From NCBI RefSeq assembly GCF_004379255.2, contig NC_056048.1, positions 12,919,197 through 12,983,196 of the forward strand: 64,000 nucleotides of DNA. The letters are read 5' to 3'. The notes beneath the pieces are model-generated. The model had not been told where the DNA came from, ran no database searches, and saw only the letters and a program-made list of their open reading frames with translations. Positions 45,148 through 55,057 of this stretch are shown here, piece after piece. A program made the translations under genes and the position numbers. Source of the stretch: Salvia splendens (lineage: Eukaryota; Streptophyta; Magnoliopsida; Lamiales; Lamiaceae). Positions within the stretch are counted from its first letter, which is position 1; every line of letters begins with the position of its first letter.

Positions 45148-48100
45148 TGCAACATCCCAAAAATTTTGTGACTTTTTTTCATATGGGTGTCGAATAAATT
45201 TTCCTTTTATGAAATTAATTGTTTCTATGTGATTAAGTTGATTATATGAAATAATTGTTATGAGTGATGTGGAATGAAGTATTGTCTATTTGTTATATGT
45301 TCCAATGTGAGGAAATTAATTAAGTGAGATCATGCATTGTATTCTAGCCAATTTAATGGGATATCTTCGGCCTCTTCCCAATTATTGGAATTAATATTAT
45401 CTTCTTGGATTTAATTAATTTGGGATATTTATCCAAATTAAATCCAAACCAAAATATCCCTAATTTATGCTACATGAAATTCGAACTCTAGCTATTTTTT
45501 TGGGAGTTTCGAAAAATCCCCTATTTAATAGGAGGATGAATTATTTTTCTTTGATTTAATTGATGCCTTATTGATTCCCTTCTTTTATTTCAAATCCAAT
45601 TAAATCATGCCACATTTTACTTCCTCATTCTAATTGAATTGATATTTGAAATATTTCCTTGTGGCAATTAAAGCCAAATTTTCGCCCCTTCCCTATTTGT
45701 GGAGAAATTGTATTTGTTTCCTATTGTTGTGGAATTCCTTTTTATTCAAATAAATACCTATGTCTAATTAATTGGGGATGTGAAATATTGTCCTTCTATT
45801 TATGTCTCCATCCCACACGCTCCCTATGCCTTAATTTTTTCCTTGTGGGAATTTAATTATTTGTTACCTATTTTATGGGAGCTTTTTCCCATAAAAGAAA
45901 TTACCAAATTTAAATCATGTTCTATTTAATTGAGGATTTAAATAATTTCCTTGTGCATTCCCCCTCAAATTTTCGGCCCCTACCCCATGTTTCCTACTTG
46001 GAGATTTAATTTATTTTGTTCCCTTGTTTATGGTATATTCATTTTCCTTATTTCCTAAATTGTGGATTTATTTCTCTCCAAGTAAATATCAAATAATCCC
46101 TTGTTAATTTGCAGCCATAATTTTCGAAAATCATGCTCCTTATAATTGTGGAATTTTTATTCATTAGCCTATATTTTAATTCTCCACAATTTATTTATTT
46201 AATTTACTCATGGACCTAAACCTAGAATTTATTTACCACTTAAACAAACCCTGGCCTCCATTCTCTCACTTTTCCCCATCCTTTTCGTTTGAACCATGTT
46301 CTTGAGTCCTACATGCATGTAGAGGGTGTAGGATTAATAGATCGCAAGATTTATCGGGGGGAAAGTGTGTTGTCGTAAGAACTTGGATGGTTATGTGTTT
46401 TTGATTTAAATCATGTGATGTTGGATTGGAATATTGGTGAATGATGTGAGTTTATGTGCAAATATGTGTATGAGAACCTTGTAAGCATGATTATGTGTTT
46501 TCGAGCATGAAAAATCGGTGTTTGTTTGATGGAAGATGAAAACCCTATGTTCGAACTATGAATCTGAAATCTGTGGTGCACGACCAGTAACTTATGATCT
46601 GTAATTGACCCATCAAACGAACGAATTTTGACATGAAATTTTACTGAGTAAACTTCACGGTGTTCCCTATGTCTCGTGTGAATTTCAGCCTTTTTTATCG
46701 AAAAATGAATTTTTAATAAATATTTGAAGTTGACTGCGCAAATCTGCCAGAAACTCGTGTTCTCGCCAGGAATGTTTCGTTTTCTGTTTGACTGTCCAAA
46801 TGACCTCCGATTGATGTGATTCTTGAACTATATGAAAATTTGAAGTGTCTTCTGAGTCGTGTAAAACTTTTAGCCTTTTTGGGTATTGGATAAATTTATG
46901 GTGAATTTTTCAAATGAGCTGCGCAGTGCTGTCAGAAATTTTATGTTCCGACCAGAGAGTTTAGTATTTGATATGGCTGACTAAATGACGTGATTTCTGT
47001 GTGAAAATTTGTATGGATGAACTTGAATGTGTCTTCTGTGTTGTGACCAAAATTTAGCTTCGTATGAGGTCGGGTGAATTTGTAGTGACTTTTACAAAAC
47101 GGTCGCACAATTCTGCCAGTTTTCTGCCTTGTTAAAATAAATCTTATTTTCAAGTTTGGAAGTATTATATGATGCATGTATGTCCAAGGAACGTGTTGAA
47201 TGATGTGATCACGTGAGATAAGTTGAAATATATTACGGTGTGTCTTTCCATCTTTGTGACATATGTTGGGGTTGGGTAATTGAGAAAGACAATGAGAGAG
47301 AAACGATAGGACATGCATAGTAATGTGTTTTTGGTGGAAGGCTGACTTGTGTTGTCATTTACAAGGGTGATTGTGTATTCGTGAACTCGGGGAACGAGAG
47401 TTGCCATAAGTTGGGTTGTGAATTGTTAAACGAACGAGGTGGGCTTTCTTTTCAAACCTCTTTACTTTTCCGAAAATGCTATGTGGCGTTATAAGGGTGG
47501 TTTAACTGTTATGTCAAGCCATGTTGTTTTTATTATGAGATTTTGTGCCTGATGCCTAGTTCGTATGAGTTTACTCCGTTAGGCTATATGGCTGTATTGT
47601 GAAACGAATTCGGGTCTGAGTAGGGCCGCAAACCCTATCAGGCTGTGTACACTGGTGGGATCGTGAGCCGTCCTTGCTAGTCGGCCGGTCTCGTGGGCGA
47701 ATAGTGTGGCCACACTTTCGTCGCACTGTGATTGTGATTGATGGATTGATGTGGAAAATGGGGAGATAAATTTGTCTGGCCAGACTTGAATTTTTGTGTT
47801 TCTCGTGATATTTGTTACTATATAAAACTCGAGATCACTGGTATGGATGACATAACTTATTAAAATGTTTTCGGCATGAGCCCATTGAGTATAACAAGTA
47901 CTCAGCCCTGCATATTATTTTTCTTATGTGCAGGTTTAGCGGGATGTTGCGGTGGATGTTGAGATGGCTTAAGTATCTAGGATGCGTTGTGTATTCGTAC
48001 ATAGGCGTTATCCTTGACTCTCCTTAAACCTTATCTTTCCGCTGCTATACTTTGAACTATGTCTCAAAACCTTAACCTTCTCTTTATATTTTGTGTTTGA

Positions 48101-48415
48101 ACATGTATGGTGGTGTTAGGTTGCAAACAAGTATTTACGTCGTTATTTGAAAATGGTGTTTTCCGAAAATTAAATTAAATATTTTTCTTAGAAGTTGATT
48201 GGGTTTTTAATAATTAATTTTCTCCGTTGCTTTCTTTTAAAGATATTTATTATGAGTCGTTTTTATTTAATAGAAAAGTTATAACTTTAAACTTCTTTAA
48301 ACCAATATGTTTTTCATTCTTTTAAGTTAATTAAGTTTTCAAATAAAACACTATCCTTGCATGTTGTATCACGATCACCACGTTTGTAGTAACCCTAGTA
48401 TGGGCGGTCGTGACA
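45148..48415 (+). repeat. 3' LTR of element C
   Basis: Starts TGCAACATCCC (one change from the 5' copy) and ends GGGCGGTCGTGACA. It lacks about 190 bp near 46268 that are present in the 5' LTR, including the 'ccacacgtcttccctcttctcc' leader section. TACTC follows. Confidence 0.9.
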
Positions 48416-48420
48416 TACTC

Positions 48421-48728
48421 TCACGTACCCAGCTACATGTCGATCATCTTTCACCCCTCCTAGTCAGTAGAGTACCATCTTTAATTCTTGTCTCGATAGA
48501 ATCTCAACCCAAGCGTGGTAGCTAACCAACCTTTCAAGAATATCACCACAATTTCCAAAGCGCATTCATCTCTGTGGGATTCGACCCTTACATCCACTAT
48601 ACAAGTCAGTAGAAGTGGGTTGAGGAATTTCTTTGATAGCCATGTTCAGGCTTAGCTAGGGTTTCTATCCTGATCAGTAGGATACATCCTTTGCTTTACA
48701 CGACACCTGCACAAACCTGCATCTATCA
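48421..48728 (+). repeat. 3' LTR of element B, remaining part
   Basis: TCACGTACCCAGCTACATG to CTGCATCTATCA continues the LTR interrupted by C; matches 27170-27476 of the 5' LTR. GCCAC (48729-48733), the right target duplication of B, follows. Confidence 0.9.
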
Positions 48729-48733
48729 GCCAC

Positions 48734-49303
48734 ACTTTGGTCGCACTGTGGAAAGATGATGTGATTGTTGGATTGTTGAGAAAGTGGGAAGATTGATTGT
48801 CTGGCCAGACTATGAAACTGTTTTTGTGATACTCGATGATATTTCTTATTTAAATGTAAAACTCGAGTTCACTGTGGTATGGATGACATAACTGTTATAA
48901 AATATTTTCGGCATGAGCCCACTGAGTATACCAAGTACTCAGTCCTGCATATGTTTTCTCTATATGCAGGTTGAGTGGGATGTTGCGGCGGATGTCGAGT
49001 CAAGCTTTAGGAATTCCCGGATGCGTCGTGTCTTCATACATGGGCGTCATCCTATGACTCTCCTTTGATACTTGTTTTCCGCTGCCTTATTTGAAACTAT
49101 TTGTTTTCTGTCTTCCGCATTACTCTATACAGTTTTATGCCACTAAGTACTTTGAGACATTTATCCGCTGCTTAACCATTTTGTAGACTAAAACACATTC
49201 GCTTGAAGTTAATTGAGTTTTCATATTAAATGTTGTTCTTTATCGTTTCCCCGTAGTCACGAGTTCCCCGTCTTTACTATCGTTAGTAAGGGCGGTCGTG
49301 ACA
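48734..49303 (+). repeat. 5' LTR of element A, remaining part
   Basis: ACTTTGGTCGCACTG to GTCGTGACA. It includes the CTGAGTA/TACTCAG hairpin (48922-48928, 48936-48942) and CAG|GTTGAG (48967-48975), a splice-donor-like motif conserved in these LTRs. Confidence 0.88.
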
Positions 49304-49306
49304 GAG

Positions 49307-49318
49307 TGGTATCACAGC
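49307..49318 (+). other. Primer-binding site of element A (initiator tRNA-Met, one mismatch)
   Basis: TGGTATCACAGC; the consensus in C and G is TGGTATCAGAGC. The mismatch would be a later mutation. Confidence 0.85.
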
Positions 49319-49765
49319 TTCGTTCTTTCGCTCTGGTCCGAGAGTCTTCTTTCAGCTTAAGTCTAGATTAGTACCCCTAGTCTAGAAGTGTCACGAAGGC
49401 TCAATATCCGAAGCATCACGCTCAACCAAAAGAAAGTGAGGTATGTTTAAAATTGTTGAAAGAATGTGAAATCGATGATGTGATGATAAGGATGTTTGGC
49501 AAGAGTATGCATGTGTATGAAAGTTATGTGTGAATATAATAATGTGATGGTATGATTATGTGGAACATGAGCACGAATGACATGATGTCCTAAGTATGTG
49601 TTATGTGTGTGAAAGTGTTGCGACGTAAGCATGTGAACATAGAAAGCCTTAAGATGATCTCGAATTTAGTGATACGTGGAAAGCTTTAGACCTATCACAA
49701 ACAACGAGTTAAAATGTAGTTTGAGGAATCTTCGTGTTCTAAGGAAAATCATCGTCTTCGCGTAG
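49319..49765 (+). other. Leader of element A
   Basis: Non-coding sequence similar to the leaders of C and G ('aaggctcaatatccgaagcatcacgctcaaccaaa' region), followed by unique sequence from about 49640. No gene seen. Confidence 0.6.
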
Positions 49766-50395
49766 ATGGTACGAACAAAACAAACCGCACGCAAGAGCGC
49801 TCAATATAATGTCAACATGCGACAAGCATGAAACGAGTACCACCGCTACCACAGAGAGGAAGGAAAAGCCCTGGGAGAGTTTGTCGCCCGTTTCGAAACC
49901 CTGTGGAAAGAGATCCAAGGGCACTATGAGACGGCTTATGGTGGCATACGAAGGCTAGTTGGGTTAATGCCCGAGAGTTGGAAGGAATGGATGGAAGCGA
50001 CAACCAGTCGTTTCACTTGGTACGAATAGCGAAGTAACGAGATGGACGGTGATATCAACGGCTTTCTGAAGGCCGTGAAGTGTGCTCTAGTCGATTCCCT
50101 TTTTGAGCTACCACCGTCGGCGGAAGAGGAGGAAGACGAGATAGTATGGGAGGATAAACACATGGTCAAGGTTGGACCCGTGACAAGAGGTGAAGCCGGA
50201 GCTCGAGTAGGAATGGTTCGGGGCATCGAGGATGATTACGTATGGGATGCCATGGAGGATGACGAAGACCTCCGTTTGCTTAACGAGTATCACGAAGAGG
50301 AGGACCCGTAAGAAGAAGAGGACTCGGAAGAAGAAGAGGACCCCAAAGAGAAAGAAAATAACGATTGTTTTGTTTCCCTTTCCAAGCTTCTATAA
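49766..50395 (+). pseudogene. Extra ORF of element A with histone H3-tail-like N-terminus (degenerate)
   Basis: ATG at 49766 opens MVRTKQTARKSAQYNVNMRQ. After removal of Met, residues 2-10 equal histone H3 residues 2-10 (RTKQTARKS), with Val in place of Ala1. A helical middle follows (GEFVARFETLWKEIQGHYE, then LMPESWKEWMEATTSRF), then DGDINGFLKAVKCALVDSLFELP and a long acidic tail (EEEEDEIVWED, then EEEDSEEEEDPKEKEN). The frame is continuous for about 210 codons but has TGA at 49829-49831, TAG at 50027-50029 and TAA at 50309-50311; the final stop is 50393-50395. The ORF lies between primer site and gag (ATG 50521). I know no standard Tekay/Del protein here. It is not a histone: the globular fold is absent. 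Function unknown; chromatin or chromodomain binding is an inference. Confidence 0.7.
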
Positions 50396-50488
50396 AAGTT
50401 CCACGTTTTGTTTGACTTCGCGCACTTGTGGTTTATCGTTTCGTACACGTGACTGAATGCAAGGAATCCTTGTTTTGATAACAATGAA

Positions 50489-50514
50489 TACTAACTACGA
50501 TGCTAACTTGGCAG
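50489..50514 (+). promoter_or_regulatory. Splice-acceptor-like site just before gag of element A
   Basis: TACTAAC (50489-50495) and TGCTAAC (50501-50507) resemble branch points, followed by CTTGGCAG with AG at 50513-50514, seven bases before the gag ATG. Use as an acceptor is inference. Confidence 0.35.
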
Positions 50515-50520
50515 ATCAAG

Positions 50521-51583
50521 ATGCCACCGAGACGTAGACGTGGCCCACGAGTAGGGGGAAATGAAGAGGAACGGTCCGAGGGAAGTGTTGGGAATCAACC
50601 CCCGCCTCCACCACCACCCCTACCGCAACCTCAACATAAGGAATACATCAAGACCTTCTGAAAGGAAAAACCCAAAGTTTGATGGGTTGGGAGAGCCACA
50701 AAAGGTAGAGGCCTGGATACGCGACATCGAGCGTATTTTTTAGTTTATGGTGTGCACTGATAAGGAGCGTCTGGCATGCGTGACTTATCAATTGACTGGG
50801 CCTGCTGATCATTGGTGGGAAACTAGGCGAAGGACAATGGACCCTGCCCGCCGAGAGGCGTTGACATGAGACGAGTTCAAGGAGGAGGTGTATAATAAGT
50901 ACGTCCCAATGAGCTACAGACGAGCCAAGACAGTAGAGTTCCACACCTTGAAACAGGGAAACATGACGGTGACAGAGTATGACCGTCCACTTAGTGAGAT
51001 GACCTGATATGCACCCGAGTTGGTGGACACCGATGAGAAGATGGCAGCGAAGTTTCGCTCTGGCCTTAGAATCGAGATAAGAGTAGTCGTGGCCAGCCGC
51101 CAAGGAATTTCTTACCCCGAGATTTTGAGTTGCGCCTTAGATGTGGAAGAGGCACTGCCTAAGAACGAGAGGGTGGCAAATACTACACCACCCGCACCAC
51201 AATCGAACTATAGAGACAAGAGGAAGTGGGAAGGAAACCGAGCCCCTTTTGACAACAACCGACACCATTCCACTCTCCGCCACCCATAGAACTATGGCTG
51301 ACAAGTCGTGCCACAACAGAGAGGAAATCAACAGAGGGCATCTTATTGCAACCGGTGCTCCAAGTTTCATGTTGGGGAGTGCAGAGTTGGAGGCATCCGA
51401 TGCTTCGCTTGTGGTGGAAATGGACACATGTCTCGAGAGTGTCTGAACGATAAAGGAGGAATGAGGAATGGACAAGGACAGAGGCAACCACAACAACCAC
51501 AACCGATCCGACAAGTGGCCCCACAACAGGCAAAGGCATATGCTTTGAGAGTAAATCAAGGGCAGGAGCAACAAGCCAACTAG
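50521..51583 (+). pseudogene. Tekay/Del gag (element A), broken
   Basis: The capsid/nucleocapsid protein starts MPPRRRRGPRVGGNEEE, then a proline run. Near 50660 the frame shifts; thereafter one frame is kept: PKFDGLGEPQKVEAWIRDIERIF, TYQLTGPADHWWETRRR, EFHTLKQGNMTVTEYDR (Gag core), and a nucleocapsid with YCNRCSKFHVGEC and CFACGGNGHMSREC (CCHC zinc knuckle, about 51408-51449). Stops interrupt at 50741-50743, near 50869, near 51006 and near 51287; the ORF segment ends at 51583. Arrangement (basic start, two Cys/His clusters) fits Del/Tekay chromoviruses. Confidence 0.82.
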
Positions 51584-53758
51584 GGCAAAGATAACTTGGC
51601 AGGTATGGGCAAGCTCCAGCAACTACCTAATATCGTGCTGTTTGATACGGGTACTTCACACTCTTTTATTTCGATGTCATGAGTGAATGCCTTAGAACTC
51701 TCTACTGCTAAACGTGATTTGGGTTTGAGTGTGTCTTCACCTGTTGGAGGTCTGATTGATATTTCGCAAACTTGCTCGAACGTAGTGTTTGTGTTAGGAG
51801 AGTTAGGAGTAGTAGCTCGACTTTTGCACGTTATGCCTTTGGAGAACGTTGACGTAATTTTAAGGATGGATTGGCTTAACGAGAATCACGCGACGATCCA
51901 CTGCAAAGAGAGACAGATTTCTTTCCATGCCCCTGGCGACGAGCCGACTATCTTGTACAAGATTTCCATGAACCGACAAACCTCCATAATCTCTGCATTG
52001 CAAGCAACCACGATGATCAGAAAAGGGCATCCGACGTATCTTGTGTACTTAAATGGAGAGGTGGAGAAGGACTTGAAGGTGGAAGACGTGGCCGTAGTAC
52101 GAGACTTTCCCGACGTATTTCCTGAAACTTTGTCTAGACCGCTGCTTGACAGGCAAGTGGAGTTTACCATTGATTTGGAACCTGGATCTGCGCCAGTATC
52201 GAAAGCACCTTACCGAATGGCCCCTAAGGATTTGGCTGAATTGAAGATTCAGTTGCAAGAACTGCTAGATTTGGGATTCATTCGACCTAGTGTGTCACCG
52301 TGGGGAGCGCCTGTGTTGTTCGTGAAGAAAAAGGATGGAACGATGAGGATGTGCATCGCCTATCGTGAGCTCAACAAGTTGACCTTGAAGAATAAGTACC
52401 CACTGCCAAGGATCGATGATTTATTTGACCAACCTCGAGGAGCTGGTGTATTTTCAAAGATGGACTTGTGGTCGGGATATCATCAACTAAAGGTCCGACT
52501 AGAGGATGTGCCTAAGACTGCTTTTCGCACTCGTTATGGCCAATATGAGTTTGTCGTGATGCCATTTGGACTGACTAACGCCCCGACAGTTTTCATGGAC
52601 TTGATGAACTGAGTTTTCTACGAGTATCTCGATAAGTTTGTGTTAGTCTTCATCGACGATGTGTTGGTATACTCGAAGAACGAGGAGGAGAATGGATGAC
52701 ACCTGCAAACGGTGTTGGAGACGTTGCGGAAGAAAAAGTTATATGCCAAGTTTAGTAAGTGTGAGTTCTGGTTGAATAGAGTGAACTTTCTTGGTCATAT
52801 CGTGACGGCTAATGGAATTCAAGTGGACCCAGCAAAGGTCGAGGCTGTGCAAAATTGGAAGTCACCGAAAACGCGGAGTGAAATCGGTAGTTTCTTAGGA
52901 TTGGCGGGATACTACCGACGTTTCATCGAGGGATTCTCTAAGATCGCGAGACCGATAACACAACTGTTGAATAAAGGAATCAAGGTAGTTTGGACGCCGG
53001 AATGCGAGACGAGTTTTCAACTGTTGAAGGAGAAATTGACTACAGCACCTGTCCTAGCGGTACCAGAACCCGACAAGGACTTCGCCGTCTATACTGACGC
53101 ATCGAAAGTGGGACTAGGATGCGTGTTGATGCAAGATGGGAAGGTGATAGCATATGCTTCCCGGCAATTAAGGCCGGATGAGCTGAACTTTCCGACTCAT
53201 GATTTAGAGCTAGCAGCAGTAGTGGACGCACTAAAGATTTGGAGACATCATCTCTATGGAGTGAGATGTGAAGGTGAGAACCGAGAAACATGACCACTAA
53301 AGATTTGGAGACATCATCTCAAGTACTTCTTCGAGCAGAAAGAGTTGAACATGCGACAACGACGTTGGCTAGAGATCGTGAAGGATTATGATTGCGGTAT
53401 TCACTATCACCCGGGCAAGGCGAACGTGGTAGCCGATGCTTTGAGTGGGAAGAACCAACGGCAACTGGCTTCTTTTCTAACTCAAGAGGAAGCATTGATC
53501 CGCGAGTTCGATAGGATGCAATTGGAGATAGTGAAAGCGCCCGAGACAGTAGGAGGAAGAATAGCGACGCTAGTGATTGAGCCAGACTTAAGAACCAAGA
53601 TTATAGAAGCTCAACGACGAGATGAAAAGTTGGAAGAGACACGTGCGAAGGTGAGAACCGAGAAACATGACCACTTTCGTAAGGAGGCGGATAATGCTTT
53701 GACGTTCGTGGACGTTTGTGTGTGCCAAACGATGAGACGCTTAAAGATGAGATTTTGA
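51584..53758 (+). pseudogene. Tekay/Del protease, RT and RNase H (element A), broken
   Basis: Same frame as gag. Protease active site LFDTGTSHSF (Asp at 51644-51646), then [59 protein letters not shown] (the usual Asp of CIDYR is Ala), [11 protein letters not shown], and [10 protein letters not shown] (FIDD 52649-52660). RNase [16 protein letters not shown], then HDLELAAVV. Stops at 52610-52612 (a CGA-to-TGA type change) and near 52697. At 53270-53320 a rearranged patch disrupts RNase H. The connector [16 protein letters not shown] continues to 53758, with a one-base loss near 53706 changing frame. Confidence 0.85.
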
Positions 53759-55013
53759 GTGAGGCACATGACACGCCTTACTCTGCTCACCCTGGAAGCA
53801 CGAAGATGTATCGAGACTTGAAGCTATGTTTTTGGTGGAATGGAATGAAATGAGACGTAGCATCGTTTGTGGAGCGATGTCTAGCTTGTCAACAAGTGAA
53901 GGCCTTACACCAACGGCCATATGGGAAATTGCAACCACTCGAGATTCCCGAATGGAAGTGGGAGCATATAGCCATGGACTTCGTGACGAGCTTACCAAAG
54001 TCCCAAAAAGGGAACACTGCGATTTGGGTGATCATCGATCGACTCACTAAAAGCGCGCACTTCTTACTGATTAGAATCACCTATGGATCGGACAAGTTAG
54101 CTAAGCTCTACGTGAGTGAGATTGTACGTTTGCATGGTGTGCCAAAGACCATTGTATCTGATCGCGATACGAAGTTCACGTCAAAATTTTGGATGAGTTT
54201 GCAACGGGAGCTAGGCACGAAATTGAACTGTAGCACTACTTATCACCCGTAATCTGACGGGCAGTCGAAGAGAACGATTCAAACACTTGAAGATATGCTA
54301 CGAGCAGTTGTCCTAGACCGCGGAGAAGGTTGGGAAATTGTTCTGCCATTGGTTGAATTTGCCTACAACAATAGCTATCAAGTGACGATCGACATGGCGC
54401 CGTATGAAGCCCTGTATGGTAGGAAGTGTCGGTCCCCACTCTACTGGGACGAGGTTGGTGAAAGAAGGATGTTAGGACCCGACGCTATCAAGGAGATGAC
54501 TGAAATTGTACATCAAATCCGTGCGAGGATCAAAGAAGCTCAAGATAGACAGAAGTCGTATGCCGACGTGCGCCGAACGGAAATCAAATTCGGTGTTGGT
54601 GACTAAGTCTTCTTGAAAGTATCCCCGACGAGAGGAGTTGTGTGGTTTGGAGTGAAGGGAAAATTGAAACCGCGTTTTGTAGGACCGTACGAGATCGTTG
54701 ATGAAGTAGGTCCTGTAGCGTACCGCTTGGCGTTACCTCTTAGTTTTGGGAATGTGCACAACGTGTTCCATGTGTCGCAGTTACGCAAGTACGTGTTTGA
54801 TCCCAAGCATGTGATTCATCAAGAAGAAGTGGTCCTGATCCCCGACATGAGCTACGAGGAGAGACCCGAAGCGATCCTAGATCGAAAGGTGCAAGAGTTG
54901 CAAAACAAGTCATAGCATCCGTGAAAGTGTTGTGGAAACACCATGGTCCCGAGGAAGCCACGTGGGAGTTAGAAGATAGGATGAAAGTGAAGTACCCCGA
55001 ATTGTTTATGTGA
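53759..55013 (+). pseudogene. Tekay/Del integrase with chromodomain-like tail (element A), broken
   Basis: Zinc domain remnant with [16 protein letters not shown]; core with AMDFVTSLP (first Asp) and [12 protein letters not shown] (second Asp). The third catalytic residue, Glu in DGQSER of elements C and G, is Lys here (AAG 54268-54270), just after a TAA at 54250-54252. The C-domain KVSPTRGVVWFG...GPYEIVDEVG and VFHVSQLRKYV follow after a TAA at 54604-54606. The end matches the chromovirus tail (VLWKHHGPEEATWE), in another frame, and stops at 55011-55013. In chromoviruses this tail is thought to steer integration toward marked histones. Confidence 0.85.
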
Positions 55014-55044
55014 GACGACCAAATTTTGGGATGAAATTTCTGTT

Positions 55045-55057
55045 AAGAAGGGAAGGA
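55045..55057 (+). other. Polypurine tract of element A
   Basis: AAGAAGGGAAGGA directly before the 3' LTR. Confidence 0.85.

Larger units (their letters stand above)
35787..48415 (+). mobile_element. Element C: gag-less Tekay/Del-type element nested in B
   Basis: LTRs of 3.46 kb (35787-39244) and 3.27 kb (45148-48415), TGTAACATCCC to GGGCGGTCGTGACA, flanked by TACTC (35782-35786 and 48416-48420). The internal part has a tRNA-iMet primer site, a long non-coding leader, an unrelated ~1 kb segment and a broken pol, but no gag. The 5' and 3' LTRs differ at about three positions in the first ~125 bp by eye, fewer than in A or B, in line with C being the youngest layer. Element G belongs to the same family. 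Confidence 0.9.
25951..48728 (+). mobile_element. Element B: Athila Ty3/gypsy retrotransposon, split by element C
   Basis: Inserted in the 5' LTR of A with a perfect GCCAC target duplication (25946-25950 and 48729-48733). Two LTRs of about 1.52 kb (25951-27476; 34572-35786 plus 48421-48728), a tRNA-Asp primer site, one long gag-pol frame with a few stops and one frameshift, a large internal deletion that removes the end of integrase, and the tail of the Athila extra ORF. Its LTRs differ at about a dozen positions in the first ~330 bp by eye. Without insert C it is about 10.1 kb. Confidence 0.9.

Noticed and set aside
49766..50395. A true histone H3 gene or pseudogene captured by element A
   Set aside because: Only the first ten residues match; no histone fold follows and the rest is acidic and helical.
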